Positions 18,490 to 27,757 of a DNA stretch of 64,000 bases are shown here, in pieces. Each line of letters opens with the position of its first letter. Position 1 is the stretch's first letter. The position numbers and the translations under genes are program-made. This DNA is from SP197 sp965242595 (lineage in GTDB: Bacteria > Pseudomonadota > Alphaproteobacteria > SP197), in NCBI GenBank assembly GCA_965242595.1, contig OZ251464.1:1426001-1490000 (forward strand). Direction: 5' to 3'. A model generated the notes under the pieces. That model worked only from the letters and a program-made list of their open reading frames with translations, did not search any database and had not been told where the DNA came from.

Positions 18490-21400
18490 ATGCGACAGCG
18501 CTGCGATCCTGTTCTGCTGCCCTTGCTTGCCGCGATGTTCGCTGCCGGGTTGTCGGCCTGTGGAGGCGGCGGGGCGGCGCCTGACACGCTGCCGCCCGCA
18601 AACGCCGCGCCCACCGCCGATGCCGGCAACGATGTCACCACGGGCGACGGCGGCTCCGTGACCCTCGACGGCAGCGGGAGTTCGGATCCTGAAGGCGGGG
18701 CGCTGGCCTTTGCCTGGGCGCAGACCGGCGGGACGCCGACGGTGGCGCTGGACGGCGCGCGCACGCCGCGCCCGACCTTTTCCGTGCCGCAGCTTACCAC
18801 GCAGACGGACCTGACGTTCCGGTTGACGGTGACCGATGCGGGCGGGTTGTCGGCCAGCGACACGGTGGTGGTGACGGTGCGCGCCGACAACGATGCGCCG
18901 AGCGCGGACGCCGGGGCCGACCGCGCCATGGACGAAGGTGGGATCGTGACGCTTGACGGCAGCGGGAGTTCGGACCCCGAAGGCGGTGCGCTGGCCTTTG
19001 CCTGGGCGCAGAGCGGTGGGACGCCGACGGTGGCGCTGGGCGGCGCGGACACATCGCGCGCGATTTTCTCCGCGCCGCAGCTGGCGGCGGATGCGGACCT
19101 GACCTTCCGCTTGACAGTGAGCGATGCGGGCGGTCTTTCGGCCAGCGACACGGTGGTGGTGACGGTGCGCGCCGACAACGACGCGCCCAGCGCCAGCGCC
19201 GGACGCGGCCAGATCGTGAACGACGGCGATTCCGTGACGCTTGACGGCAGCGGGAGTTCGGACCCCGAAGGCGGTGCGCTGGCCTATGCCTGGGCGCAGA
19301 GCGGCGGTTCACCGAGGGTGGCGTTGAGCGGCGCGCGCACGGCCCACCCGACCTTCTCCACGCCGCAGCTCGCCACGCAGACGGACCTGACCTTCCGCCT
19401 GACGGTGACCGATGTGGGCGGGTTGTCGGCGAGCGACACGGTGGTGGTGACGGTGCGTGCCGCCAACGCCGCGCCCAGCGCGGACGCCGGACGCGGCCAG
19501 ACCGTGAACGACGGCGATTCCGTCACCCTCGATGGCAGCGGCAGCAGCGATCCCGAAGGCGGTGCGCTGAGCTATGCCTGGGCGCAGAGCGACGGTTCGC
19601 CGAGGGTGGCGCTGGGCGGCGCGGCCACGGCCCGTCCCACCTTCTCCGCGCCGCAAATTGCGGCGAACGCGGATTTGACCTTCCGCCTGACGGTGACCGA
19701 TGTGGGCGGTCTGGCGGCGAGCGACACGGTGGTGGTGACAGTGCGCGCCGACAACGACGCGCCGCGCGCGGACGCAGGAGCCAACTTCGCCGTGCCCGAT
19801 GGCGGGACCGTCACCCTCGACGGGCGCGGGAGTTCGGACCCCGAAGGCGGGACGCTGACCTATTCGTGGAGCCAGACCGGCGGTTCGCCGACGGTGACGC
19901 TGAGCGATGCGAGCGCGGTCAGCCCGACCTTCGCCATAGGGCAACTCACTGCGGATGCGGTGCTGACCTTCCGCCTGACGGTGAGCGATGCGGGCAGGTT
20001 GTCGGCGAGCGACACGATGACGGTGACGGTGCGCGCCAACAACGACGCGCCGAGCGCAAATGCTGGCAGCGACCAGACGGTGGATGAGGGCGATTCCGTG
20101 ACGCTGGACGGGCGCGGGAGCTCGGACCCCGAGAGCGGAACGCTGGCCTATTCGTGGAGCCAGACCGGCGGTTCGCCGACGGTGACGCTGACCGGCGCCA
20201 GCACGGCCCGCCCGACCTTCTCTGCGCCACAGCTCACGGCGAACGCGGTGCTGACCTTCACCCTGACGGTGACCGATCCGGACGGCCTGACGGCGCGCGA
20301 TGCGGTGATGGTGACGGTGCGCGCCGACAACGACGCGCCAACCGCAAACGCCGGCAGCGACCGGACGGTGGAGGAAGACGATTTCGTGAGCCTCGATGGC
20401 AGCGGCAGCAGCGACCCGGAAGGCGGGGTGCTGACCTATGCCTGGGCGCAGACCGGCGGCTCGCCGACGGTGGAACTGTCCTTAGCCGACACGTTCACGC
20501 CGGGCTTTTCCATGCCGCAGCTCACTGCGGATGCGGTGCTGACCTTCACGTTGACGGTGACCGATCCGGGCGGGGTATCGGCGAGCGACACGGTGACGAT
20601 CACGGGGCGCGCCGACGACGATGCGCCGGTCGCGTACGCCGGATTCGCGCGCACGACCTATGAGGGCGATTCGATCACCCTCGACGGCAGGAGGAGTTAT
20701 GATCCCGAGAGCGGGACGCTGACCTATTCGTGGAGCCAGACCGGCGGCTCGCCGACGGTGACGCTGGGCGGCGCCAGCACCGCCACCCCCAGCTTCACGG
20801 CGCCGCAGGTGACGGCGGACGCGACCTTGACCTTCACGCTGACGGTATCCGACGCTGGCGGCCAGTCGGCGAGCCATAGCGTCGCGATCACGGTCAGGAA
20901 TGTGCGCCCGGCCACCTCCACGGTCCGCACGCCGGGGGAGGGCGAGACGCTGGAACCCGCCACGGCGAAGAGCACGGCGAGCTCGTGGGAAACGGCGGAA
21001 TACAACGCCACCAAGGGGCTGCCGTTCATCAACGCCAGCACGGGCTATGCGGCGCGCACCATGGGCAATCCGGGCGGGGGCGGCATCACCATCGCCTTGT
21101 ACGACGTCGCCATCCACTCCTCCCATCCCGACCTGCCGGGGGTGACGAAGGTCAGGGTCGGCGGCGCCGACAGCAGCGGCACTCATGGAACACGGGTCAT
21201 CGGCGTCGCGGCCGCCCGGCGCAACGGCACCGGCATGCACGGCGTCGCCTACAATGCGAACATCGTCGATATTACACAGCCGGCCTCCAGCTCCTTATAC
21301 GACCTGGCGGCCGTCTTCGCGTCGGCGGCGGGGCTGACGGGAACCTTCAGCTACTCCAGAGACCACCGATACAGATATACGGCCGACCCGGCGGGCAGCG

Positions 21401-23187
21401 CCCATATCGTCATCGTCTCCCAGGCCTTCCATGGGACGCGCGGGGATCCGGGGCCGGAGTTGTATGTCAATGGCGTGCGGATGGCGACCGGACGGGGCCG
21501 GATCGTCGTTGCCTCCGCGGGGAACGACATCCGCAAGGATGTGCCCTATCCGGCCGCGGCTGCGAAGGAGGAGGGGATCGCCGGGTTCCTGATTGCCGCC
21601 ACGGCGCTGAACGAGAGCGGCACGGGCCCGGCGAGCTGGGCCACCCGGTGCGGAGCGGTGAAGCAGTATTGCCTGATGGCGCCGGGAGACGCCTACACCA
21701 CCGACCGCCCCAGCTCTGCGAACCCGACCCGCCTTTACGCGAATGTGAGGGGCACGTCCCTTTCCGCCCCCTACACGGCCGGGGCGGCGGCGGTGGTATG
21801 GGCGGCGTTCCCCAACAAGAGCGGGAGCCAGATCGTGGAGCGGCTGCTGACCACGGCGCGCCAGATCGACGACGCGAACTGCAACTACGATGCGACCACC
21901 GGCATCTCCACCAGATGCGGCCATGGCGCGCTGGATCTGGGGGCGGCGATGAACCCGGTGGGCTTTACCAGCGTGGCCCTGCCCGGGGCGGGCATGGTTC
22001 CGGTGCGGGAAAGCATCGTCCGCCTGCCGCCGGGCGCCAGCGTGCGGGCGGACCCGGTGCTGGCCGACGCCATCGTCTATGACCGCCAGGGCTTCCCGTT
22101 CCTGCACGACCTGAACGGCGCCTTCCTCGCCGGCGCGGCGGGCGGCGACGAGGGCATCGTGGACGGGTTTCTGGCGCTGGATGCGCGCGCATGGCAGGTG
22201 GTGCCCCTGGGCGGCGGGGCGGCGCTTTCCTTCGCCGGGCCGTCCGGCGGATTGTCCGCCGGGGCCGGGCTGGCGGAGCGGGCGGGGACGGCGCGCGAAC
22301 TGGCCCGCCACGAGGCGATGCGCGACTATCGGCTGTCGTTGCGCCCGCGCCCCGGCCTGACGCTGACGGTGGGGCACGGCGCGGGGGCGCCCGCCTGGCT
22401 GAACGGCTTCGCCGCCCTGCCCGGAGGGTGGGATCTGTTCCGGGACGGGCTGTCGGTGAAGCCGTTTGCGGCCTTTGCGGGCCAGGGTCTGGGCCTGGGG
22501 CTGGACTGGCAGCTGGGGCGGACCACGCTGGCCTTCGCCACCCGCGACGGTCGCAGCCGTTTCGGGGCCTCGCGCGCCAGCCTGACGCAGCTGGGCCTCA
22601 CCCGCCACTTCGGGGCCGGGTTGATCGCCAATGTGAGCCTGGGCGTGTTGCGCGAACGGGGCGCGCGGCTGGGGATGCGTTCGTTCGGCGGCTTCGGCGC
22701 GGTGCCGGAGACGCGGACCGATGTGGTCGATGTCAGCGTCGAGCAGACCGTTCTGGGAGGGACGGTGCTGTTCGGGAGCTACAGCCGGGGCGTGGCGCGC
22801 CCGCGCGCGGGGGCAGCGGGCGGGCTTGTGCGGTCATGGGGCGAGTTCCGGGCGGACGCGCTGGCGGTCGGCGTGGAGACGGCGAGCGTGCTGGTGCCTT
22901 CGGACCGGGTGACGGCCACGGTGACGGCGCCGTTCCGGCCCCGGGGGAAGGTGGCGGAGGTTCTGGTTCCGGTGCGCGAGGAGTCGGACGGCGTGGTGGC
23001 CTATGCGAAGCGCGCCGTGAACCTGGCCTCGGCCACCGGTCGCGAGGTGCGCACCCAGCTCGTCTATGAGGCCTGGAGCGCGGACGACACGGCCCTGACC
23101 GTCGGCGGCTGGACGCGCTATGCGCCGGGAGACACCGCGCCAGGCGAACAGTGGGGCGTGGCGGCGAAGATACGGTTCGGCTTCTGA
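18490..23187 (+). CDS. Lipoprotein subtilase autotransporter with eight PKD-like repeats (NalP/SphB1-like layout)
   Basis: 1565 residues from ATG 18490; an in-frame GTG at 18478 would add four residues. A signal peptide ends in the lipobox LSAC with C24, followed by a GGGG linker. Eight PKD/REJ-type repeats of 96 residues (LDGSGSSDPEGG, LTFRLTVTD, SASDTVVVTV) run to about residue 807. A serine protease of family S8 follows, with D872 in LYDVAIHSSHPDL, H899 in GTHGTR and S1090 in RGTSLSAPYTAG. The last 290 residues look like an outer-membrane beta barrel ending in phenylalanine (KIRFGF). Lipobox, S8 passenger and C-terminal barrel recall NalP of Neisseria and SphB1 of Bordetella, which process other surface proteins. 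Predicted surface-anchored maturation or adhesion protease. Confidence 0.85.
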   Translation: MRQRCDPVLLPLLAAMFAAGLSACGGGGAAPDTLPPANAAPTADAGNDVTTGDGGSVTLDGSGSSDPEGGALAFAWAQTGGTPTVALDGARTPRPTFSVPQLTTQTDLTFRLTVTDAGGLSASDTVVVTVRADNDAPSADAGADRAMDEGGIVTLDGSGSSDPEGGALAFAWAQSGGTPTVALGGADTSRAIFSAPQLAADADLTFRLTVSDAGGLSASDTVVVTVRADNDAPSASAGRGQIVNDGDSVTLDGSGSSDPEGGALAYAWAQSGGSPRVALSGARTAHPTFSTPQLATQTDLTFRLTVTDVGGLSASDTVVVTVRAANAAPSADAGRGQTVNDGDSVTLDGSGSSDPEGGALSYAWAQSDGSPRVALGGAATARPTFSAPQIAANADLTFRLTVTDVGGLAASDTVVVTVRADNDAPRADAGANFAVPDGGTVTLDGRGSSDPEGGTLTYSWSQTGGSPTVTLSDASAVSPTFAIGQLTADAVLTFRLTVSDAGRLSASDTMTVTVRANNDAPSANAGSDQTVDEGDSVTLDGRGSSDPESGTLAYSWSQTGGSPTVTLTGASTARPTFSAPQLTANAVLTFTLTVTDPDGLTARDAVMVTVRADNDAPTANAGSDRTVEEDDFVSLDGSGSSDPEGGVLTYAWAQTGGSPTVELSLADTFTPGFSMPQLTADAVLTFTLTVTDPGGVSASDTVTITGRADDDAPVAYAGFARTTYEGDSITLDGRRSYDPESGTLTYSWSQTGGSPTVTLGGASTATPSFTAPQVTADATLTFTLTVSDAGGQSASHSVAITVRNVRPATSTVRTPGEGETLEPATAKSTASSWETAEYNATKGLPFINASTGYAARTMGNPGGGGITIALYDVAIHSSHPDLPGVTKVRVGGADSSGTHGTRVIGVAAARRNGTGMHGVAYNANIVDITQPASSSLYDLAAVFASAAGLTGTFSYSRDHRYRYTADPAGSAHIVIVSQAFHGTRGDPGPELYVNGVRMATGRGRIVVASAGNDIRKDVPYPAAAAKEEGIAGFLIAATALNESGTGPASWATRCGAVKQYCLMAPGDAYTTDRPSSANPTRLYANVRGTSLSAPYTAGAAAVVWAAFPNKSGSQIVERLLTTARQIDDANCNYDATTGISTRCGHGALDLGAAMNPVGFTSVALPGAGMVPVRESIVRLPPGASVRADPVLADAIVYDRQGFPFLHDLNGAFLAGAAGGDEGIVDGFLALDARAWQVVPLGGGAALSFAGPSGGLSAGAGLAERAGTARELARHEAMRDYRLSLRPRPGLTLTVGHGAGAPAWLNGFAALPGGWDLFRDGLSVKPFAAFAGQGLGLGLDWQLGRTTLAFATRDGRSRFGASRASLTQLGLTRHFGAGLIANVSLGVLRERGARLGMRSFGGFGAVPETRTDVVDVSVEQTVLGGTVLFGSYSRGVARPRAGAAGGLVRSWGEFRADALAVGVETASVLVPSDRVTATVTAPFRPRGKVAEVLVPVREESDGVVAYAKRAVNLASATGREVRTQLVYEAWSADDTALTVGGWTRYAPGDTAPGEQWGVAAKIRFGF
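18607..20910 (+). repeat. Eight tandem 288-bp in-frame repeats
   Basis: Units begin at 18607, 18895, 19183, 19471, 19759, 20047, 20335 and 20623. Every unit is exactly 288 bases (96 codons), with no indel between any of them. Neighbouring units share long identical stretches around the GGCAGCGGGAGTTCGGA and ACGGTGGTGGTGACGGTGCG segments. They encode PKD-like modules and are expected to recombine, changing repeat number. Confidence 0.9.
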
Positions 23188-23249
23188 AAACGGGCCATGG
23201 CGCGGACGGGCGCCGAGGCGGTGCTGGCAGCGGATGCCGCGAGTGGCCG

Positions 23250-23338
23250 TGGCGGAGGGGGAGGGATTCGAACCCTCGGTGCGCATGGCGCACAACGGTT
23301 TTCGAGACCGCCCCGTTCGACCGCTCCGGCACCCCTCC
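23250..23338 (-). tRNA. tRNA-Ser (anticodon CGA)
   Basis: On the reverse strand the acceptor stem GGAGGGG (23338-23332) pairs with CCCCTCC (23260-23254). The anticodon loop is CTCGAAA, giving anticodon CGA for codon UCG. A long variable arm (GTGCGCCATGCGCAC) and the T loop TTCGAAT mark a serine tRNA. The discriminator is G and the CCA end is encoded in the DNA at 23252-23250. Confidence 0.97.
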
Positions 23339-23499
23339 GCAGGCGGTGGACGATAGCGCGCAGGGCGGTGCCGGGGCAAGGATTCATGCCGCCTGTGGGG
23401 CGGGGATGGGTGGCCTTCACAAAGGGCGCGGCATCGGTCACTGTGCGCCGCCGCAGTTGCCTTGAGCCCTCTGCCGTTGCCGTTCTGCCTGGATTGCCG

Positions 23500-24645
23500 A
23501 TGAAGCTTGCCGTTCTCAAGGAGCGGCGCCCTGGCGAAGCCAGAGTCGCTGCCTCGCCCGACATGGTGAAGAGGTTCGCCCGCCTGGGCGTCGAGGTGGC
23601 TGTCGAGGCCGGGGCCGGTGCCGACTCCGGGATCTCCGACAGCGCCTTTGCCGCTGCCGGCGCCGCGCTGGCGCTGAACCCGGCGGCGGCGCTGACCGGT
23701 GCCGGCGCGGTTTTCAAGGTGCGGCGCCCGACGGTGGAAGGGGAGGGGCAGATCGACGAGCTGGCGCTGATCCCCGACGGCGCCCTGCTGGTGGGCATGA
23801 TCGACCCTTTGGGCGAGCCGGGGCAGTTCCGGGCCTATGCCGCCAAGCGGCTGACCGTGCTGGCCATGGAGCTGGTGCCCCGCATCGGCCGGGCGCAATC
23901 CATGGATGCGCTGTCGTCGCAGGCCAATCTGGCCGGCTATAAGGCGGTGCTGGACGCCTGCATCTATTACAAGCGCGCCCTGCCGCTGATGATGACGGCG
24001 GCCGGCACGGTGGCCCCGGCCCGGGTGCTGGTGCTGGGCGCGGGGGTTGCCGGCCTGCAGGCCATCGCCACCGCCAGGCGCCTGGGCGCGGTGGTGGAGG
24101 CCTTCGATGTGCGCCCGGCCGTGAAGGAACAGGTGCAGAGCCTGGGCGCCGGCTTCATCGAGGTGGAAGGGGGCGACGATGGCGAGGATGTGGGCGGCTA
24201 TGCCCGCGAGATGGACGCAGACTACAGGCGCCGCCAGATGGCGGCCATCCACGAGGCGCTGAAGAAGGCCGATATCTGCATCGCCAGCGCCCAGGTGCCG
24301 GGGGAACGGGCGCCGGTGCTGGTGAGCGCGGCGATGGTGGCGGACATGAAGCCTGGCTCTGTCATCGTCGATCTGGCCATCGAGAGCGGCGGCAATTGCG
24401 AGCTGAGCGAGCGGGACCGGGCGGTCCAGGCGGGCGGCGTCACCGTGGTGGCCTTTGCCGATGTGGCCTCGCGCCTGGCCGGCGATGCCTCGCCGCTTTA
24501 TGCCCGCAATTTGTGGAACCTGGTGGGGCCGTTCATCGACGGGGAGAGCGGCGCGCTGGCCCTGGATTTCGACGACGCGGTCATCGCCGGGGCCTGCGCC
24601 ATGCGCGACGGACGCCTGGTGCATCCGGCCCTGAGAGCGCGCTGA
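23500..24645 (+). CDS. pntA: NAD(P) transhydrogenase, alpha-1 subunit
   Basis: 381 residues from ATG 23500 (MKLAVLKERRPGEARVA). It is the soluble NAD(H)-binding domain I of proton-translocating transhydrogenase, which uses the proton gradient to make NADPH from NADH. The nucleotide fold is marked by LGAGVAGLQAIATARRLGA near residue 170, and the family signature RAQSMDALSSQANLAGYKAV precedes it. The membrane part is encoded separately by the next gene, as in Rhodospirillum and other alphaproteobacteria. First of the three-gene pnt operon. Confidence 0.95.
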   Translation: MKLAVLKERRPGEARVAASPDMVKRFARLGVEVAVEAGAGADSGISDSAFAAAGAALALNPAAALTGAGAVFKVRRPTVEGEGQIDELALIPDGALLVGMIDPLGEPGQFRAYAAKRLTVLAMELVPRIGRAQSMDALSSQANLAGYKAVLDACIYYKRALPLMMTAAGTVAPARVLVLGAGVAGLQAIATARRLGAVVEAFDVRPAVKEQVQSLGAGFIEVEGGDDGEDVGGYAREMDADYRRRQMAAIHEALKKADICIASAQVPGERAPVLVSAAMVADMKPGSVIVDLAIESGGNCELSERDRAVQAGGVTVVAFADVASRLAGDASPLYARNLWNLVGPFIDGESGALALDFDDAVIAGACAMRDGRLVHPALRAR

Positions 24646-24653
24646 GGGGCAAT

Positions 24654-24956
24654 ATGGAAACCGCAGTCGATCCCTTCGTCTTTCGCGTCGTCATCTTCGT
24701 GCTGGCGATTTTCGTGGGCTATTATGTGGTCTGGTCGGTGACGCCGGCGCTGCACACGCCGCTGATGGCCGTGACCAACGCCATTTCCAGCGTCATCGTC
24801 GTCGGCGCCCTGCTGGCCGCCGGTCCGCCGGGGCTGGATGGGGCCAAGATTCTGGGCTTTGTCGCCGTCACCCTGGCGGCCGTCAACATTTTCGGCGGCT
24901 TCACCGTCACCTGGCGCATGCTGGAGATGTTCAAGAAAAGGGGCCGGGGGGAATGA
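24654..24956 (+). CDS. pntAB: NAD(P) transhydrogenase, alpha-2 subunit
   Basis: 100 residues beginning METAVDPFVFRVVIFVLAIF, eight bases after pntA. Three to four membrane helices, with the conserved HTPLMAVTNAISS stretch that lines the proton channel. This is the small membrane subunit of the three-polypeptide transhydrogenase. Its TGA overlaps the ATG of pntB. Confidence 0.93.
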   Translation: METAVDPFVFRVVIFVLAIFVGYYVVWSVTPALHTPLMAVTNAISSVIVVGALLAAGPPGLDGAKILGFVAVTLAAVNIFGGFTVTWRMLEMFKKRGRGE

Positions 24957-26347
24957 CGCCCGACCTTGCCGCCATCGCCTATCTGGTTGCGGCGATCTGC
25001 TTCATCCTGGCGCTGAAGGGGCTGGCGTCGCCGGCCTCGGCCAGGCGCGGCAACGCCATCGGCATCGCCGGCATGGCGCTGGCCGTGGCAGTGACCGTCG
25101 CCAATCCCGCCATCCTTTCTTATGAGTGGATCGCGGGCGCCCTGGTGCTGGGCGGGGCCATCGGCGCCACCATCGCGCTTCGAATCCGCATGACGGCGAT
25201 GCCGCAACTGGTCGCCGCCTTTCACAGCCTGGTGGGCATGGCGGCCGTGCTGGTGGCGGCGGCCGCGCTTTATCACCCACACGCCTTCGGCATCGCCGGC
25301 AGGGCGGGAGAGGCGCTGGGCATCGCCACCCGCATCGAAATGATCCTGGGCATGGCGGTGGGCGCCATCACCTTTTCGGGCTCCGTGGTGGCCTTTGCGA
25401 AGCTGCAAGGATTGGTTTCCGGCGCGCCGGTGGTCTTTCGCGGTCAGCATCTGGCGAACCTTGCCATCGCCCTTGCCATCGCCGCCTGTGGGGCGTGGTT
25501 CGTGGCCGGCCAGGGCGAAGCGGCCTTCTGGCTGGTGGCCGCGCTGGCCTTCGTGATCGGTGTCACGCTGATCGTGCCCATCGGCGGGGCCGACATGCCG
25601 GTGGTGGTCTCCATGCTGAACAGCTATTCCGGCTGGGCTGCCGCCGGCATCGGCTTCACGCTGGAAAACGAACTGCTGATCATCACCGGCGCGCTGGTCG
25701 GCAGCTCCGGGGCGATCCTTTCCTATGTCATGTGCAAGGGCATGAATCGCTCTTTCATCGATGTCATTCTGGGCGGTTTCGGCGGCTCTGCCGCTGCTGC
25801 CACGGCCGCGGCCGCCCAGCGCACCGCCAGGCGAGGCAGCGCCGAGGACGCCGCCTTCGTCATGACCAATGCCCGCAAGGTGATCGTGGTGCCGGGCTAT
25901 GGCATGGCGGTCGCCCAGGCCCAGCACGCCTTGCGCGACATGGCGGACCGGCTGAAGGCCAAGGGCGTGGAGGTCGCCTATGCCATCCACCCGGTGGCGG
26001 GCCGTATGCCGGGCCACATGAACGTGCTGCTGGCCGAGGCCCAGGTGCCCTATGACGAGGTGTTCGAGCTGGAGGAGATCAACTCGGCCTTCGCCGCTGC
26101 CGATGTCGCCTTCGTGATCGGGGCCAACGATGTCTGCAATCCGCTGGCCAAGACCGACCCGCAAGGCCCCATCGCCGGCATGCCGGTGCTGGAGGTGTGG
26201 AAGGCGCCCGTCACCCTGGTGGTCAAACGCTCGCTTTCGCCCGGCTATGCCGGCATCGACAACCCGCTCTTCTACCGCGACGGCACCATGATGCTGTTCG
26301 CCGACGCCAGGAAGATGGTGGAAGAGATCGCCAGGAACCTGGAATGA
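24953..26347 (+). CDS. pntB: NAD(P) transhydrogenase, beta subunit
   Basis: 464 residues, start overlapping the previous stop (ATGA). The N-terminal half is membrane-embedded with about eight helices, including AFHSLVGMAAV and MLNSYSGWAAAGIGF. The C-terminal half is the NADP(H)-binding domain III with VPGYGMAVAQAQH, HPVAGRMPGHMNVLLAEA, GANDVCNPLA and KRSLSPGYAGIDN. It completes the transhydrogenase complex. Its end lies 15 bases from the end of the convergent rpsU. Confidence 0.96.
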   Translation: MTPDLAAIAYLVAAICFILALKGLASPASARRGNAIGIAGMALAVAVTVANPAILSYEWIAGALVLGGAIGATIALRIRMTAMPQLVAAFHSLVGMAAVLVAAAALYHPHAFGIAGRAGEALGIATRIEMILGMAVGAITFSGSVVAFAKLQGLVSGAPVVFRGQHLANLAIALAIAACGAWFVAGQGEAAFWLVAALAFVIGVTLIVPIGGADMPVVVSMLNSYSGWAAAGIGFTLENELLIITGALVGSSGAILSYVMCKGMNRSFIDVILGGFGGSAAAATAAAAQRTARRGSAEDAAFVMTNARKVIVVPGYGMAVAQAQHALRDMADRLKAKGVEVAYAIHPVAGRMPGHMNVLLAEAQVPYDEVFELEEINSAFAAADVAFVIGANDVCNPLAKTDPQGPIAGMPVLEVWKAPVTLVVKRSLSPGYAGIDNPLFYRDGTMMLFADARKMVEEIARNLE

Positions 26348-26362
26348 TGCGCCGGGGTGGCC

Positions 26363-26572
26363 TCAGTCGGCACCCTCGCGCTGGGCGCGCTTGCGGGCCA
26401 GCTTGCGGGCACGGCGCACGGCCTCGGCGCGTTCGCGCTTCTTCTTCTCGGAAGGCTTCTCGAAATGGCGGCGCAGCTTCATTTCGCGATAGACGCCCTC
26501 GCGCTGAAGCTTTTTCTTCAGGGCGCGCAGGGCCTGTTCGACATTGTTGTCGCGCACGGTGATCTGAACGAT
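26363..26572 (-). CDS. rpsU: 30S ribosomal protein S21, apparent AUC start
   Basis: 69 residues ending RKLARKRAQREGAD, typical of alphaproteobacterial S21. Homologues begin MVQ-V/I-TVRDNN; here the codon at the expected methionine is ATC (26572-26570), giving (M)VQITVRDNNVEQ. A perfect AGGAG lies seven bases before that ATC, the ideal distance. The only ordinary alternative is GTG at 26557, which would remove five conserved residues and sit 22 bases from AGGAG. AUC as initiator is very rare; a read error at this base is the other explanation. S21 aids initiation on the 30S subunit. Confidence 0.9.
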   Translation of the reverse strand: MVQITVRDNNVEQALRALKKKLQREGVYREMKLRRHFEKPSEKKKRERAEAVRRARKLARKRAQREGAD

Positions 26573-26630
26573 GAGTCTTCTCCTCTTCGCGTTGCAAGGC
26601 AGGCTGCCCTCGCAGCCAGCGCCAGCAAGG

Positions 26631-26659
26631 CCCATAGCACGGCGCGGCGGTGCTGTGAA
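26631..26659 (-). promoter_or_regulatory. Putative promoter of rpsU
   Basis: On the reverse strand TTCACA (26659-26654), 17 bases, TATGGG (26636-26631). It is 59 bases upstream of the proposed S21 start. Moderate match. Confidence 0.35.
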
Positions 26660-26812
26660 GCGCGGGCGGGGAGGGGCGGCAGCGGGGCGCGCCGCGGCAG
26701 GGCGTCGCCGGCCCCGGCGTTGCCCCTTGCATATGCGGGCGGGGCGTGAAAGAGTTTCCACGGTGGGGCGAATCGGCGTGCCGGTGACGCACCCGGCCAG
26801 GAGGGAGACGAG

Positions 26813-27757
26813 ATGACGGATCGCAGTCAGGCCATCGGCGACGGCGGGCTTGCCACCCGGGAGGCGGGGGCCGGCCTGGTCTTCGCCGCCCGCGCACTGT
26901 TCCTGAAGCACGAATGGCTGCGCGGCTATGCGCTGATGCTGCCGACGCTGCTGGTCATGGTCCTGCTGATGTGCCTGCCGCTGTTCAACCTGACCAATTA
27001 CAGCTTCTGGACACAGAACTATCTGGATCTCGACAAGACCTTCACGCTGGCCAATTACGCCGCCTTCTTCGAAAAGCCGATCTATGCCGCCCTGGAGATG
27101 AAATCCATCAGGATGTCGTTGTTCTGCACCTTTGCGACCCTGATTCTGGCCTATCCCATGGCCTATTTCATCGCCTTCAAGGTGACCAGCAACAAGCTGG
27201 TCTGGCTGATCCTGATCACGGTGCCGTTCTGGACCAGCTACCTGCTGCGCGTCTTTGCCTGGAAGGTGATCCTGGGCTTCAACGGCGTCGTCAATTCGGG
27301 CCTTATCAGCATGGGCCTGATCGGCGAGCCGCTCCAGTTTCTGCTCTACAACCCGACCGCGGTGGTGCTGACCCTGGCCCATGCCTGGGCGGCCTTTGCC
27401 ATCCTGCCGATCTATGTGTCGCTGGAGAAGATCGACCGCTCGCTGCTGGAGGCGGCGACCGATCTGGGCGACACGCCGACGGAACGTTTCTGGCGCGTCA
27501 CCTGGCCGCTTTCCCTGCCGGGTGTCATCGCCGCCGGCCTGCTGGTGTTCATCCCCACGGTGGGCGATTACGTCACCCCCCGCCTGGTCGGGGGCACCAC
27601 CGGCATCATGATCGGCAACATCATCCAGTCGCAATTCGGGCGAGGCAACAACTGGCCCCTTGGGGCGGCGCTGTCGGTGATCTCCATGATCGTCATCGCC
27701 CTCCTGGTGGTCACCTTCATTGTCGCGACGACACGAGCCAGGGCGAAAACCTCATGA
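26813..27757 (+). CDS. Polyamine-type ABC transporter permease (PotB-like)
   Basis: 314 residues with GGAGG upstream of the ATG. An N-terminal cytoplasmic leader of 35 residues is followed by six membrane helices; the EAA loop that contacts the ATPase reads EAATDLGDTPTERFWRVTWPLSLPG. Similar to PotB/PotH permeases for spermidine or putrescine. Second permease starts by ATGA overlap. No binding-protein gene is attached to this operon. Confidence 0.9.
   Translation: MTDRSQAIGDGGLATREAGAGLVFAARALFLKHEWLRGYALMLPTLLVMVLLMCLPLFNLTNYSFWTQNYLDLDKTFTLANYAAFFEKPIYAALEMKSIRMSLFCTFATLILAYPMAYFIAFKVTSNKLVWLILITVPFWTSYLLRVFAWKVILGFNGVVNSGLISMGLIGEPLQFLLYNPTAVVLTLAHAWAAFAILPIYVSLEKIDRSLLEAATDLGDTPTERFWRVTWPLSLPGVIAAGLLVFIPTVGDYVTPRLVGGTTGIMIGNIIQSQFGRGNNWPLGAALSVISMIVIALLVVTFIVATTRARAKTS

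Noticed and set aside
18607..20910. Regular repeats considered as a CRISPR array
   Set aside because: The 288-bp units code in frame for protein modules; there are no short repeats with unique spacers, and no cas genes.
23421..23449. TTCACA-17-CACTGT as promoter of the pnt operon
   Set aside because: The -10 is weak and nothing else supports it.
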